64,000 bases of DNA. It comes from Sanghuangporus weigelae (lineage: Eukaryota > Basidiomycota > Agaricomycetes > Hymenochaetales > Hymenochaetaceae). Below, piece by piece: positions 21,235 through 31,493 of the stretch (the stretch's first letter is position 1; every line of letters begins with the position of its first letter). The position numbers and the translations under genes are program-made. Location of the stretch: positions 806,001 to 870,000 of the forward strand of contig CP137328.1 in the NCBI GenBank assembly GCA_033182465.1. Direction: 5' to 3'. The notes beneath the pieces are model-generated. The model saw only the letters and a list, made by a program, of their open reading frames with translations. It was not told the origin of the DNA and ran no database searches.

Positions 21235-21416
21235 ACCTGTTGGCGGGGGAAGAATAAACGCGTCGCGAACGTTTTCGTCTCACGCGACTGGATTATTCCT
21301 AAGCATCATTTATCACACCTCTGTATCCCAGTTCCATACGCTATATACATGTACGATACGCTTCGGAGCCCTAGAGCCAGTAGATTCTCAGTTACACAAA
21401 TCTTGTTTCCTTGGAT

Positions 21417-21430
21417 AGGTCTGCAACTGA
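21417..21430 (+). pseudogene. Orphan terminal exon of an A/C-type mini-protein gene
   Basis: AG followed by GTCTGCAACTGA and AAGAAG is nearly the same as the gene C last exon and its downstream bases (GTCTGTAACTGA, AAGAAA at 22619). No matching exon 1 lies upstream. It appears to be the right-hand remnant of a lost gene of this family at the junction of the two duplicated segments. Confidence 0.5.
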
Positions 21431-22245
21431 AGAAGAATTCAGGTCACAGGCGATTTGTGCGGTGCCGTGAGATACAAAGAATTGGATGTAAAGGTGTTGG
21501 GAACATCAGTGATGGATAAGCCATACTTGTGTAACGGAAAAGCAATCTGAAGGAGATTATAGCTGTTTATCTCTCTGAACGAGAGCAAAAATCGGCCATC
21601 CTTTTTGTAAGTTGTATCTTAACTTTGATGTCCGTCAAAGAGTTCTGTAACATTTAGAGACGTAGCATTCTTCTTGTCTGAGGCATATCAAAATTCAATT
21701 GTACATGAGCTCGTGTCTTCGAGAACTGATATGATCGCTCATCAAGCGCATTTAAGGTGATTTATTGGTGTTTCCGAGCTGACATTCAACCATACCATAT
21801 TTGCGGACTGCAAAGTATCTGTTTAGTCTTTGTAACGAACGGGACTAATATTCACCGTGAGATTCACTGGCGGTCTATCCAAGAACACATACCTTGATCC
21901 GGAGTTTCTTGACGCTAATGGCTAAGATCGAGAATATTTACTCAATAATATTCGAGTTTACTCCGTCACTCTAGGCTTGGCATCTCTGGTACCGTCACCT
22001 AGACGTGTTTCAAGAGCCCGCCCGCACCGATTCAGAAGTTGGGTTTGCATATTCTCCGTGCACCGCCTGAAATAACTCCGTCGCGTAATTGAATAAATTC
22101 TGTTGTGTCTGCGGCTATTCTGTCCCGTGTTCGACGGCCAAGAATATGTCGGCTGGCAGCATGTACATGTACTTGGAACATCCGGAACTACCTTGTTGTT
22201 TCGCCAAGCTTACGCCATGGGCGGAGTGGGAAATGAAGCAAAGGA

Positions 22246-22252
22246 TATAAAG
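22246..22252 (+). promoter_or_regulatory. TATA box of mini-protein gene C
   Basis: TATAAAG, 112 bp before the ATG at 22358. Confidence 0.65.
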
Positions 22253-22357
22253 TGAGCTTAGGCTGTTGACAATGTCATCGTGGCCAAGCCGAGCATTCGC
22301 AACCACTGCAATAACTACCACTGGTCGCATTCGAATCGAGACCTACCACTCTACACA

Positions 22358-22630
22358 ATGAGATCCTTCACTGCACTGGCCGTGCTTTTCGTCGCCGCTC
22401 TTAGCGCACGCGCTACGCCACAAGTTCCGTGTCACGAAACTGGCTTCAGTTGCCTGATCGACCCTCCCGAACCTGGTGAAATTGGGCTTGCCGTCGAGTT
22501 TTGTTCGAGATGCTGCAACGGATTTGCACCTGGAGTCAACGAAAACACTGGTGTATGTCTTCTAGAGCCATGCAAAACATGTTGACATTGACTTAGTCTT
22601 TGATGGTTGTTTCAATAGGTCTGTAACTGA
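22358..22630 (+). CDS. 6-cysteine mini secreted protein C
   Basis: Predicted secreted protein of 68 aa. Exon 1 is 22358-22552 (195 nt). The 12-nt exon 22619-22630 adds V-C-N-stop. Signal peptide MRSFTALAVLFVAALSARATP, then QVPC, GFSCLIDPP, VEFCSRCCNGF, and the final cysteine on exon 2. The pattern C-x6-C-x16-C-x2-CC-x(about 14)-C is shared by genes A, B and D. I recognise no named family; the spacing differs from the usual cystine-knot order. The open frame extends upstream of the ATG, but the leader begins at 22358. Confidence 0.77.
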
Positions 22631-23374
22631 AGAAAGTCATCGCGATTCCTTTAGGAAGAGGGAGGACTTGGATTAGATGGTTTGCGAAGGAAAGGTACTA
22701 GTTTCGAGTCGACAGAGGCGGATAGCATTTTATTCTCCAGTCGCTAGTTGAACAAAACAAAATACAAGTTCGACGGAGGAGAAAAGAAGCCGCGTGTGAA
22801 TTTTCGAGTTTGAAACGCCGATTTGAGCTCCGCCATCAGTATTTGCTTGCGGCCATAAAAAAAATCGTGGCTTGCAAGATCCAATCAGCAATTTCCTATG
22901 AAATTGTATACCACCGGATACTGAAAGATCGAGCGGATGCTCACATTCACCGACTTCTTAGCTTTTTTCCTCCCCCATGGCATCAGACTGCCATCTCAAA
23001 CTGGTGTTTTCAATTTAACCCGCTGCTTCCGTCATGTCTCCGCTCAAGTCTTTTGCACATATAAATATGCTGAAGTTGCAATGTTTTCGGTATCCGTGGG
23101 TGTTTCTTTCGCAGGCTAGCTCGTCTCATGACTCCGCTCATAGCCTTTTCGGATTAGGAATTTGTAAAATCTGCATTCTAGGCCTACTTTTTTGTTTTTC
23201 TCCGTACATGATCTGTTCGAATCCTCGGCCTTATGACTCTTTTGCTGTGCCGGATTGCATGACACAGCGACTTCCGATGATGAAACATGCGCGGACCACG
23301 GATCCGGAGGTGCACTTTTGTCATGCCAAGTCAATGCCTGTGAGAGCGAATAACAGAAAGCAAAGAGCTGAGAG

Positions 23375-23380
23375 TATAAA
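23375..23380 (+). promoter_or_regulatory. TATA box of mini-protein gene D
   Basis: TATAAA (followed by ACC), 107 bp before the ATG at 23482. The corresponding place before gene B has lost the box. Confidence 0.6.
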
Positions 23381-23481
23381 ACCATCCTTGCGGATGCATT
23401 CTAGAACTGTATCTACCTCTTTACTTTCAAGGCTCTGTAGCAGTGTTACTTTCCACTTCACAACCACACCGCTCTTCTCAG

Positions 23482-23749
23482 ATGAAGTATATCGTCGCAT
23501 TAGCCTCACTTTTCGTGGCTGTCACCGGCGTAAGCGCTGCACCACAGGAGGAGCCTTGTCTTCCGTCTGGCTCCATGTGCGTGTTGGATCCAAGCACGCC
23601 CGGAGACGCTACCGCAGCCGTCGAGTTCTGTTCTGACTGCTGTGATGGATTCGTGATACCGATTATTGGAGAACCGGCAAGCTTCATGATCATCAAAAGC
23701 TCATGCATAGACTGACGCGTTTTGAATTCCTATATAGATTTGTAACTGA
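23482..23749 (+). CDS. 6-cysteine mini secreted protein D (GC-AG intron)
   Basis: Predicted secreted protein of 68 aa. Exon 1 is 23482-23676, again exactly 195 nt, ending GAA-CCG. The intron begins GCAAGC rather than GT and ends TATATAG at 23737. The 12-nt exon 23738-23749 gives I-C-N-stop. Signal peptide MKYIVALASLFVAVTGVSAA, then EEPC, SMCVLDPSTPGD, VEFCSDCCDGF. Intron sequence is clearly alignable with that of gene B (both contain AAGCTCATGC-TAGACTGAC), which supports the GC donor. If unspliced, the frame ends at 23715 with an unrelated tail. Function unknown. Confidence 0.72.
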
Positions 23750-24269
23750 ATCCGTTAGCGAGTGGAAGAGACCCTTCGCGAGTATTGTTGAATTGCGAGA
23801 TTGGATTGTTGGAAGGCTCTTACCGTCATTAAGACATCGTATTTCTGTATCCCTGTTCCATGACTTTGCAATGCAATATCCATTCGAGCATCCCAGTATT
23901 TTATATTAATCTCTTGATCATTCCGCCGCTCAGGTTGTTTACAATCCACAGCATTTACAAACCATTTAGATAAACGACTAGATCAGCCCTTCAAGACTGC
24001 AATTTGGGACTTCCGAACCGACTGTATGTATCGTATAATTTTGTTCAACGATTAAAAGCATCTGTATTATTTTATTCTAAACTCAGTAGAGACAGGCTTT
24101 CTGGTGAGATAAATGCGTCTTGAAAGTCAGTGGAGGTGCAGAGGCAGTAACACTAGTACTCTGTGATACTCCACGTCAGACAAATCAGAAATCTATAGGC
24201 AACTAAAAGTACTTACCTCGAGCAACATCAAGAGCTCAAGCGCTAGACTTAGCGGATGCTACAGCTCGT
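23750..24269. other. Intergenic, 3' of gene D and of the Ala/Ser-rich gene
   Basis: The first part (to about 24000) resembles the region after gene B. The rest shows no gene. It lies between two convergent genes. Confidence 0.5.
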
Positions 24270-24963
24270 TCAATTGACGACGCTGAGTCTATCGTAGAGG
24301 ACATTCTTTGCGGCAGAGACTGTTGAAGCTGCGTTCTGCACGATCGATGAAGCAGAAGCAGCAGCACTAGCTGGTGTGCTCGGAACCGCGCGCTTGGAGA
24401 CTGCAGAGATGGAAGCGACATTCTTCACGACGCTTGAGGTGGCAGACTTTGCATTTACCACCGGAGAGGATGCAGAGCTAGAAGCGGCCTTAACCTCTGA
24501 GGTGACAGCTGCTTGTTTCGCGAGTGTAGAAGAAGTGACGACGTCCTGAGCAAGACTCGAGCTGGATGCAACAATCTTCGTAATCGCCGAAGTCTGGGAC
24601 TCAACCGCGGCAACAGTGGAGTTAGCCACGGCTCTCTTCGTGACGAGCGAAGTGATGGCCGCATCCGATGCGATGGATGGGCTCGTAACGGCATCTACCT
24701 GTGGTGCAATCGAAGAGGAAACAATGTTTGCCACGACCGATGCAGACGAGACTGCAGCATTGGCCACTGCACTAGCAGAGGAAGCAACTGCAGTCGCAAT
24801 CGAGGGAGAGGAGGCAGCTGCTACCAGCGCACTTGAAGATACGGAGGGCGCCTGGACCAAATTTTGTCAGAAATCTGCGCGGAGACAAATAAAGAGCAAC
24901 ACTGACCGGTACGGCACCAGCGACTGCGATAACTGCAAGAACAACCGCCTGATTGAACAACAT
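24270..24963 (-). CDS. Secreted Ala/Ser/Val-rich protein with two dibasic sites
   Basis: Predicted secreted protein of 212 aa. Exon 1 (24963-24907) encodes exactly the signal peptide MLFNQAVVLAVIAVAGAVP, an intron follows at 24906-24852, and exon 2 (24851-24270) encodes the rest. Composition is dominated by Ala, Ser and Val, with repeated ASS, VAS and SSA words and no cysteine in the mature part. Two Lys-Arg pairs occur in the similar contexts LVTKRAVANST and AVSKRAVPSTP, the form of Kex2 sites, and would split the protein into three pieces. It could be a wall-associated or processed secreted polypeptide; there is no glycosylphosphatidylinositol signal at the end (RLSVVN). The plus-strand open frames across it are shadows. 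Confidence 0.65.
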
Positions 24964-25530
24964 AGTAAAAGGTGCGTTGAAGAGAAAAAGGATGAAAAAG
25001 AGAAGCAGAACTGGGGGATGTCTAATGCCCTGCTTCAATCCATAGCTTTTATTTTTTTCGCTCTCGACACTAAACATCATTCTCATAGCTCAGAATTTTT
25101 ATCAAACGCACACGAAGCTCTTCGCGTTGGCGCACCCCATTTGAAGCGAAAGAGGGTGATGTGATCGTCATACAAGCCGACACGGTTCATAGCATAGCCG
25201 TTTAGCGTGCGCGATTTGTTTGTGCGCCGATTGTAATACCGATTTGAAGGCATACGAATAGAGAATTCCCTGCGAGCTACAGAAGCAACAATGATGACGC
25301 CTGTTGGACCTTGCGCATAGATTAGAATAGGTCGTGAAGGGCAAGAGAAGCCAGGTTTCTAAGTTCATGGGCGACGGAAAATATCTTTGAAAACAAAAAT
25401 AGTGTTTGCTGCCTCGACGCGGGTTCGCCTCGGTGCGCCTCAGCAACCTACGATGGCACCCTGCAACATAAGAACCTTCGGCAAATATGAGCTGCTCCAC
25501 TGGAAATTAACTAGAAGTGCACTGATACTA
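24964..25530. other. Intergenic region upstream of the Ala/Ser-rich gene
   Basis: No gene supported; short open frames only. The minus-strand sequence AATAAAAGC near 25048 could serve as a TATA-like element for the gene starting at 24963. Confidence 0.4.
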
Positions 25531-25740
25531 CAGGTGGGTACAAAAAGTCTTTGGCCCCCCTGTTTTAGGAAGGTGATTTGCATGCCTTCTCGGGAAACGA
25601 ACGCCCGTGAAGCGAGGTCTCCTCATCTTTGCCGACATTGAGCAAGTCGGCGAGGTTGTATCCGACGCTTACAGTACCATACATAGTATGCAAATCCTCC
25701 TTCCATAAGCAGGGGGCCAAAGACTTTTTGTACCCACCTG
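25531..25740. mobile_element. Tc1/mariner-type MITE, 210 bp
   Basis: Terminal inverted repeats begin CAGGTGGGTACAAAAAGTCT at 25531 and end with the reverse complement at 25740. They extend imperfectly for about 55 bp (through TTTGGCCCCC and the GATTTGCAT region). The element is flanked by TA on both sides (25529-25530 and 25741-25742), as expected for a Tc1/mariner target duplication. The middle is about 100 bp with no coding capacity, so it would be non-autonomous and need a transposase from elsewhere. No second copy was noticed in the window. Confidence 0.85.
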
Positions 25741-25742
25741 TA

Positions 25743-26576
25743 GTCAACGAGTCGAAGACCATAAATTTTATCCGCGAGTATATATGAAGCGACCACAGAA
25801 TTCAACGCACTCTCCGTGCAAGAATTTACGCCCAAGTCGATGCTAGGATCGATACTTGCATGATCCAATTTACGTGGTCGTTATCCGGGGATCCGTCGTT
25901 CTGTTTGTGATTCTGGGTGATAAGTTGATGGGCGCAAGAACTCTACGCATCATCCGATGAAGAAGTTCACTGTTGAAATAAAAAGTCCAGAGTAAGCGAA
26001 GGCGGCAGTGAGACACCAGTCGAAAGCAGGCGTTTGGCGAAGGTAGAGGCTTCGTTTAAGAAGCAAGAAGCGACTGTGCCATCGAACTGCGCGATTCGGC
26101 CCGCATCGCTTATTATGACAGCTCATTTACACCATTATACTATTATCTTATAAAAACTTCAAAATGATGCTACTCAAAAACGATATTCGACTTACAAATA
26201 CAAATACAATTAGGGATCTTCATGATCGACCAGCCAAGAGGCGTAATGAGAGAAGGGGAGGGAGCTGACAGATGGCCATCGACCAAAGAGACGCACTACG
26301 GAATATACGGAACCGGTTCCCAAAACAAACCCAAGAAAGGTGACGATTACAATGAACGGAGCGAGAGTCTGCAAAGAGTCGTATGGCAAGAATAACAGAC
26401 AAAATAGAGGCAATACTAGCGTTCGAGAGGTCCTCTGCAGCGAGAGGTATCCATCCAAGATTCTAAAACCAAGAAAGGCACAATCAAGTCTACTGAAATA
26501 TTCATGAGTGGATTCAGCCAAACGACGAATAACTACTTACAGAAGGACTAAGCAAGATCCGATAATGCTTGATAAA
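25743..26576. other. Intergenic stretch between MITE and F-box gene
   Basis: A hydrophobic minus-strand open frame (26521-26210) lacks an ATG start and has no recognisable domain, so it is not called. No other gene is supported. Confidence 0.45.
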
Positions 26577-27650
26577 TCAAGATTTGGAACATGACCTTTC
26601 TGGGTCTGCATGGATTAGTAATGAAATAGACGTTGCGGAGGTCCAGATGGAACGTTCAGGCTCTTTCCAATAGCTGAAAACGGATTCCTCAGCCGAACCT
26701 TGGTCCAGTTCGACAAAGCGTAACCGTTTGTCAAGCTCGTCAAGACAGGCTGTCCTGAAGTTCCGGAAGGGATAATCGTAGTCTGTGCCAGCCCAACCCT
26801 CTCGGGTCATCCACGGGTCACCATTTCGCTGCGGGAGCATCACAAACATCTGTAGCTTCGGGAAGGAATTCAAGACGTTCAAAACGATCTCGATACAGGT
26901 GTTTTCCGCAGGACTGGCAAGATGCGTGAGTTGCGAAAGTGCTGCGACTGCTTCCCCGCACTTAAGTAATGAATACAGTTGGCTTTGCTGAGCCAACCAA
27001 AGGTGCGTAAGTCCCTGAAGAAACGACAATAGATAGTCGCCACTTGCTCCGAAGATCAAGTTATCCCATCTGACATATCCTGGAAACAAGAGAAGTTCAC
27101 GCGGGGTGGGGCGACAGATATCCGACAGAAGATTCAGAGAAAGTATCCCATCCAACTTGAACAGTGCGCTGAAGCAGGTCGGAGTAATTGCAAGACGTTC
27201 GATTCGCGGACATGATAGAACCACTGAGAAATCCCGGTCGATGCCTTGTCGCATCCAGAGTTCGCGAACATAGCTTGCGATGCTCTGACGAGTAGTTAGA
27301 AATTTCGTGAGCAGGTGCACAGTTTCTCTGCTGTCGAGGACAAGCGACCGAAATAAGAGCGGCAACACTGTGTCGCGTGCAAATCGTGAAACGAGAGAAA
27401 GCGAAGCGGCGGTACTCTTGGAGTCGCGAGCGGCGCATTTGAATATGAGTACTACAAGCTCGATGGGGAGTGCTGGGAGAGGGCTGATGTATTGACATCT
27501 ATTGACATCGATATCTACGAGATGGTTTGCCACCACCTTTGAGAAGTTCGAACTAGAACCCGAACCAAGAGAATCATCGCTCGAGTCACGGTCTGGGCAA
27601 TCCCCACCACTTGCTTCGTCAAGTCGAGCTGACTTGCGAGCCGGCTCCAT
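26577..27650 (-). CDS. F-box domain protein
   Basis: Single-exon gene, 357 aa, starting at the ATG 27650 (MEPARKSARLDEASGG). F-box proteins are substrate adaptors of SCF ubiquitin ligases. A Ser/Asp-rich N-terminus is followed at residues about 58-110 by PALPIELVVLIFKCAARDSK, SLSLVSRFARDTVLPLLFRSLVL, the F-box pattern common in the expanded Agaricomycete families. The rest is irregular leucine-rich sequence (CPRIERLAITP, LQGLTHLWLA, FPKLQMFVML) as in the substrate-binding part of those proteins. The frame is intact. It is on the same strand as MID1 just upstream. The specific target is unknown. Confidence 0.75.
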   Translation of the reverse strand: MEPARKSARLDEASGGDCPDRDSSDDSLGSGSSSNFSKVVANHLVDIDVNRCQYISPLPALPIELVVLIFKCAARDSKSTAASLSLVSRFARDTVLPLLFRSLVLDSRETVHLLTKFLTTRQSIASYVRELWMRQGIDRDFSVVLSCPRIERLAITPTCFSALFKLDGILSLNLLSDICRPTPRELLLFPGYVRWDNLIFGASGDYLLSFLQGLTHLWLAQQSQLYSLLKCGEAVAALSQLTHLASPAENTCIEIVLNVLNSFPKLQMFVMLPQRNGDPWMTREGWAGTDYDYPFRNFRTACLDELDKRLRFVELDQGSAEESVFSYWKEPERSIWTSATSISLLIHADPERSCSKS

Positions 27651-27997
27651 ATGCACGTCAAGCCCGCAGCTCTATGCTATGAGTATATGGCCGCAGAGAA
27701 GAAAACGAGCTTCTTGTTCACATGCTTCACTGTAAGTTGACTTTAGATTAGATAAGTTGTGCCCACGCTTCCACTCTTGTCTTGCCGAACTTCCTTCCCA
27801 GATTTCAGTCTACAACTACAAACCAAGCCAAGCAATCGACGAACTAGTCATTTGACACCGATATATGTTAGAGCAGATTTATATTGGATGGAATTTGTAA
27901 GAGCTTTGTTGATTTAGTGATAGATCAATCTTCTCTTCCCAGTCCATATCATTACATAAACATTTCTAAGGTGATGTATGAATACAAGATTAATCGA
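27651..27997. other. Short intergenic region, F-box gene promoter and MID1 3' end
   Basis: About 350 bp between two genes on the same strand. Nothing beyond AT-rich sequence was recognised. Confidence 0.4.
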
Positions 27998-29691
27998 TTA
28001 AGAGAGTCCAGGTCCATTACACCACACATTGCCCCATCTATCTTGCGCGTTTCCAGTCGTGCCTCCGTGTTGGAGCCATTCGTCTCCTGGATCATCCTTA
28101 TCACCATCAATATAACCAATGCCATAACTATCGCCAGCATTGAAACGCGGAACTGGGCATTTGAATTGGAGAAATGGCGGACAAGCACGCTCAACTGCGT
28201 TACACGTTTCTAAGCATGGCAATAATTGTGTCCAGTTACTGGAAAAGGGAGGTAGCGGACTATTCCGGACGGTTGCTGTACTGTCCTGCTCTACGAGTGC
28301 CGGTGTGACGAGTATGGTCTGCTCCGACCCATCGCGTTTCCAGAAGTTCCATCGTTTGCGACGGACTGAATCGACAGGTACGACGACGCTAGATGTCGAC
28401 TCAGCAACAGATTCACCGCATCGTGGAAGCTGTACGGCGCAAAGCCACGTGCGATATGCCTCCTGGCAATCTGTGCAGCCGACTATGGGCGAGTACCAAT
28501 CACGACCGCATGCGAATGTAAGGAGCGAAGTCGTGAAATTCGAGAGGTAGGAAATGAGCGGATCAGAGATACTCTGTGGGAGAGTCGAGGCATCGTAGGA
28601 CACTGTCCCAGGTGGAGGGGGTGGCAGCGCTACTGCATAGGATACCAGTGGACAGTACGGAAGGGAGTGCACGAGAGGACAAGAGAAAATTGCTAGGGAA
28701 AGAGTTTCAATCAGCATTTCAACTCAAGCCCGTACATACTTACCGGACTTCGTCTTGAAATTGACGGGACCGGAAATCTTGACGTTATCTTGCAAGACAA
28801 AGGCCGTGTAGTTTGTCAACGGCTCTAGCCCAGAAACCAACCATTGTGTCCGCCATCCGTTTCGGTCACGTAATACCAGGCTGGATTGAACATTCTCAGG
28901 ATTATTGTTCGTATTTATTGTGAAATTCGCGCGATTATTGAGCGAACATGCCGTTACCGGGGAACCATCCGTAAAGGCGTTCGTCGTGAAGTTGAACTCA
29001 GGAAAAGAACCGGTGGGTCCGATTAGCAGCGTAAAGCTCGGGAACTGCGTGGGCGCATCTGGAGCTGAAAGGTTCGCGTCTGGAAGAGTGAAATTTGGGA
29101 ACTTAGGTTCTTCGAGAGTCACGGATGAGAACGGAGGCGAAAACAATAGAGCCTGATTGGACGTTGTGTCTCCAAGTAAAGGAAGTGTTGGAAGGTGCTC
29201 CTGAAGCGGATCTCCTGTCCAGGCATTTAAGAAGTCTTTTTAGGTACTGATATATATTTGCAAGGGTACTCACCAGTGTCCGACACGCCTACTTCAATTC
29301 TCTGCTCTGAGCTTCCTATGCTCACCGAGAATATTCCACCACTATTCCCCAGTAAGGTGACGTTTCCCATCCCGTTATTCCCCAACGTGATCTCGTACAC
29401 ATCGCTCTCCGTTGAGTTTGGTCCGGGATCATTTACCGCAGAATTATTCGTCGCGAAGAAGCGTGCATTGTTTCCGTTGGATGGAACTGCATCACAGAGA
29501 GCAACGGAAATCGTCAACTGCGCAGTCGATGATTGTGGAAGCGAGAGGGTGGTAATCGGGAGGTTGACGGTATCGAGAGGAAGAGACTGGTTGATGACAA
29601 GTTGATCCGGCTGCGCAAAAGCCGGTATTGCCTGTAATATGAGAAACAACAGCGGCTCAGGAGCGAGAAAAAGACGAGGTAAATGAAGCAT
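27998..29691 (-). CDS. MID1: Stretch-activated Ca2+ channel component Mid1
   Basis: Plasma-membrane/ER subunit that works with the Cch1 channel in calcium uptake during stress and mating or tip growth. Three exons: 29691-29274, 29214-28744 and 28692-27998, together 527 aa, a usual size. The N-terminus has a signal peptide (LLFLILQAIPAFAQ), followed by an extracellular, N-glycosylation-rich region (many N-x-S/T). The C-terminal cysteine region is the family hallmark: LLTFACGRDWYSPIVGC, CQEAYRTWLCAVQLPRC, LLPCLETCNAVERACPP, KCP and a final WCNG. No frame damage was seen. It starts 180 bp from the divergent F-box-like pseudogene. Identification rests on domain pattern and length. Confidence 0.85.
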
Positions 29692-29871
29692 CGCAGTTCA
29701 GTTCAGGCCATCGTCACGTCTGCGAGCCGTCGTAACCGACGTTGAACATCAGAACAAAATCCACGTTATTGGTCATGTGATTGAAATATGCCAAATGAGG
29801 TCATATCGTTCACACTCACTGAGTCAAGGGCCTCAAGGCTTGAACTTGAGCTTTCTCCCTGCTGAAACGCA

Positions 29872-31493
29872 ATGGCAGAAGACGGTGACAACACAGATGA
29901 TACGACATACACCTGCGACTGGCTATCTTCGAGACTCAACTTTAATATCAGCTTCGATGCGAAACTTGCGGCGATCTATCTCAACGGCGTTCGCTCGCGT
30001 GAAGGATGCGTCCTCTTATTCGACAAGATACTCGAAGTCGTTCGGGACCCTGACTTCAAACTAGATCAGGTCACATTCAATGATATCGAATCTATGAGTG
30101 ATCATATCTCGAAGGAACGAAGAAAGAATGCCTCGATGAAGGATATCGAGTATCTGCTTCCACCTACAGAGAAGTGTCCACCACGTTTCCTGCCTGAAGA
30201 CATTTTGAGCCTCATCGTCGACTTTTTCGTGGATGAAAGGAAACCTCTTGGTATCCTCTCTACAGCACATGTGAAAGACGGAAAGCCCTTTTGGCTATTG
30301 AGCCTCGTTCATCGTTCATGGACTCGCGCCGCCCAGAACGGCCTCCGTCGTCGAGCCATAATACCATACCTACGCATGGACAAGTTCCTTCTAAGTCCAC
30401 TGTGTGGTCCATGGGTGACAGAAACGATTGTATCCTGGACGGTCGAAGGAAAAGACGATGCAACAGAGGACTTTTGTCTCTTTGAGATGATACTCTAGCG
30501 ATGTTCTAACCTCAAATCGCTAGCCTTCAAATCCTCCTTATTGCAGATATCTGGCCAGATCACACCGTTCAATCATGGAGCTGGTATCTGCATCCAAGAC
30601 ATAGCTGATTTTTCACCAAAACTCGAGAATTTGTGGCTGAAGCATTTTGACGCGCCACGGTCTTCTACGCGTTTTGATGGCGACACTTGTCCTGCAATGC
30701 ACGAGCTCAATATTTCAGTCCCAAAATGACGTGCTTTGAAGTTCTTGTCCGTACAGGCATGAGGCGGAGAAAAAGAGCCTCTCGAATGGGAGGAAGCTCC
30801 GCCCCCAACTCTAAAGACGATCGTGCTTGATCTTCGGAACTTGGACGGAGACAACGAAGAGAATCTGGTTTGGCTTCTAAAACTACGTCAAAGCTTTCAG
30901 CTGGAATCTCTTGTATTTGTTTTCAGAGAAGACACGTTCTCCTCAAGCTGGCCGTGGACGCCATCACAATTCGAAAGACTTTTCAGTCGATGCTGCTTAC
31001 ACAGCATCAAAAAGTTGCGTCTGTGTATCCTTTCTGGAGGAACAAGAAGAGATACATATCCTTATATTGGTCTGATATCGGCGGCAACTGGTCTCGTTAG
31101 CCTTGAATTATTCATCATGTTGTGCGAGGCTATGAGGAACACCGATTTGACCTCGGGAAACTTGCTCTTCCTACTTCCCTAGAAAAGCTATCCATTCATT
31201 TTTACGAAGAGGAACTAAAAGCTCGTGTTCTCGTGCTTTCTAACGCAGCTAGTCAATTCCTTCGGGATTTGAAGGCGCATTTCAACAAGCTCCCTCGTTT
31301 CCGAAGACTCGTCATTTATGGATCCCGAACCAATAACAGTTTGAACACCTATAGGTTTGATGCGGACGGAGTCATACGTTACATGAGCGTTGGCGCGAAA
31401 CCTTTGAGCGAGGGAATTCCGAACGATTTGTCTGAACTTTGCCATGAAGATGGCGTCGACGTCGCTTTGATGAGCAACATCATGCCGCGCTGA
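29872..31493 (+). pseudogene. F-box-like leucine-rich protein, pseudogene
   Basis: The ATG at 29872 opens an acidic N-terminus and then, near residue 105, an F-box-like motif (PPRFLPEDILSLIVDFFVDE ... LSLVHRSWTRAAQNGLRRR). The same frame carries leucine-rich sequence far downstream (CSNLKSLAF, KLENLWLKHF, TLKTIVLDLRNLDG, SIKKLRLCIL) but is broken by three in-frame stops: TAG 30496-30498, TGA 30727-30729 and TGA 30760-30762. Between about 31100 and 31170 the homology shifts frame, then continues (LPTSLEKLSIHFYEEE) to a TGA at 31493. No intron of sensible length removes the stops without deleting leucine-rich coding sequence. A truncated 208-aa product from the first frame remains possible. Confidence 0.7.

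Larger units (their letters stand above)
18960..24000. repeat. Two-copy segmental duplication carrying 6-Cys secreted genes
   Basis: Segment 1 (about 18960-21470) and segment 2 (about 21490-24000) share three blocks: a noncoding left arm (19330-19525 with 21894-22075), a gene A/C block, and a gene B/D block (20440-21240 with 22920-23750). The A block (about 19550-20340) is inverted relative to the C block (about 22085-22850), and its flanking noncoding sequence is inverted with it. So the duplication was followed by an internal inversion. Confidence 0.75.

Noticed and set aside
18960-24000. Duplicated segments as a transposon
   Set aside because: There are no terminal repeats, target duplications or transposase; the blocks follow genes and their spacers, so segmental duplication fits better.
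24455-25164. Plus-strand frames of up to 182 codons opposite the Ala/Ser-rich gene
   Set aside because: Low-complexity shadows; the minus strand has a signal peptide exon and canonical splice sites.
26210-26521. Hydrophobic minus-strand frame of about 100 codons
   Set aside because: It has no ATG, no domain and no splice link to the F-box gene.
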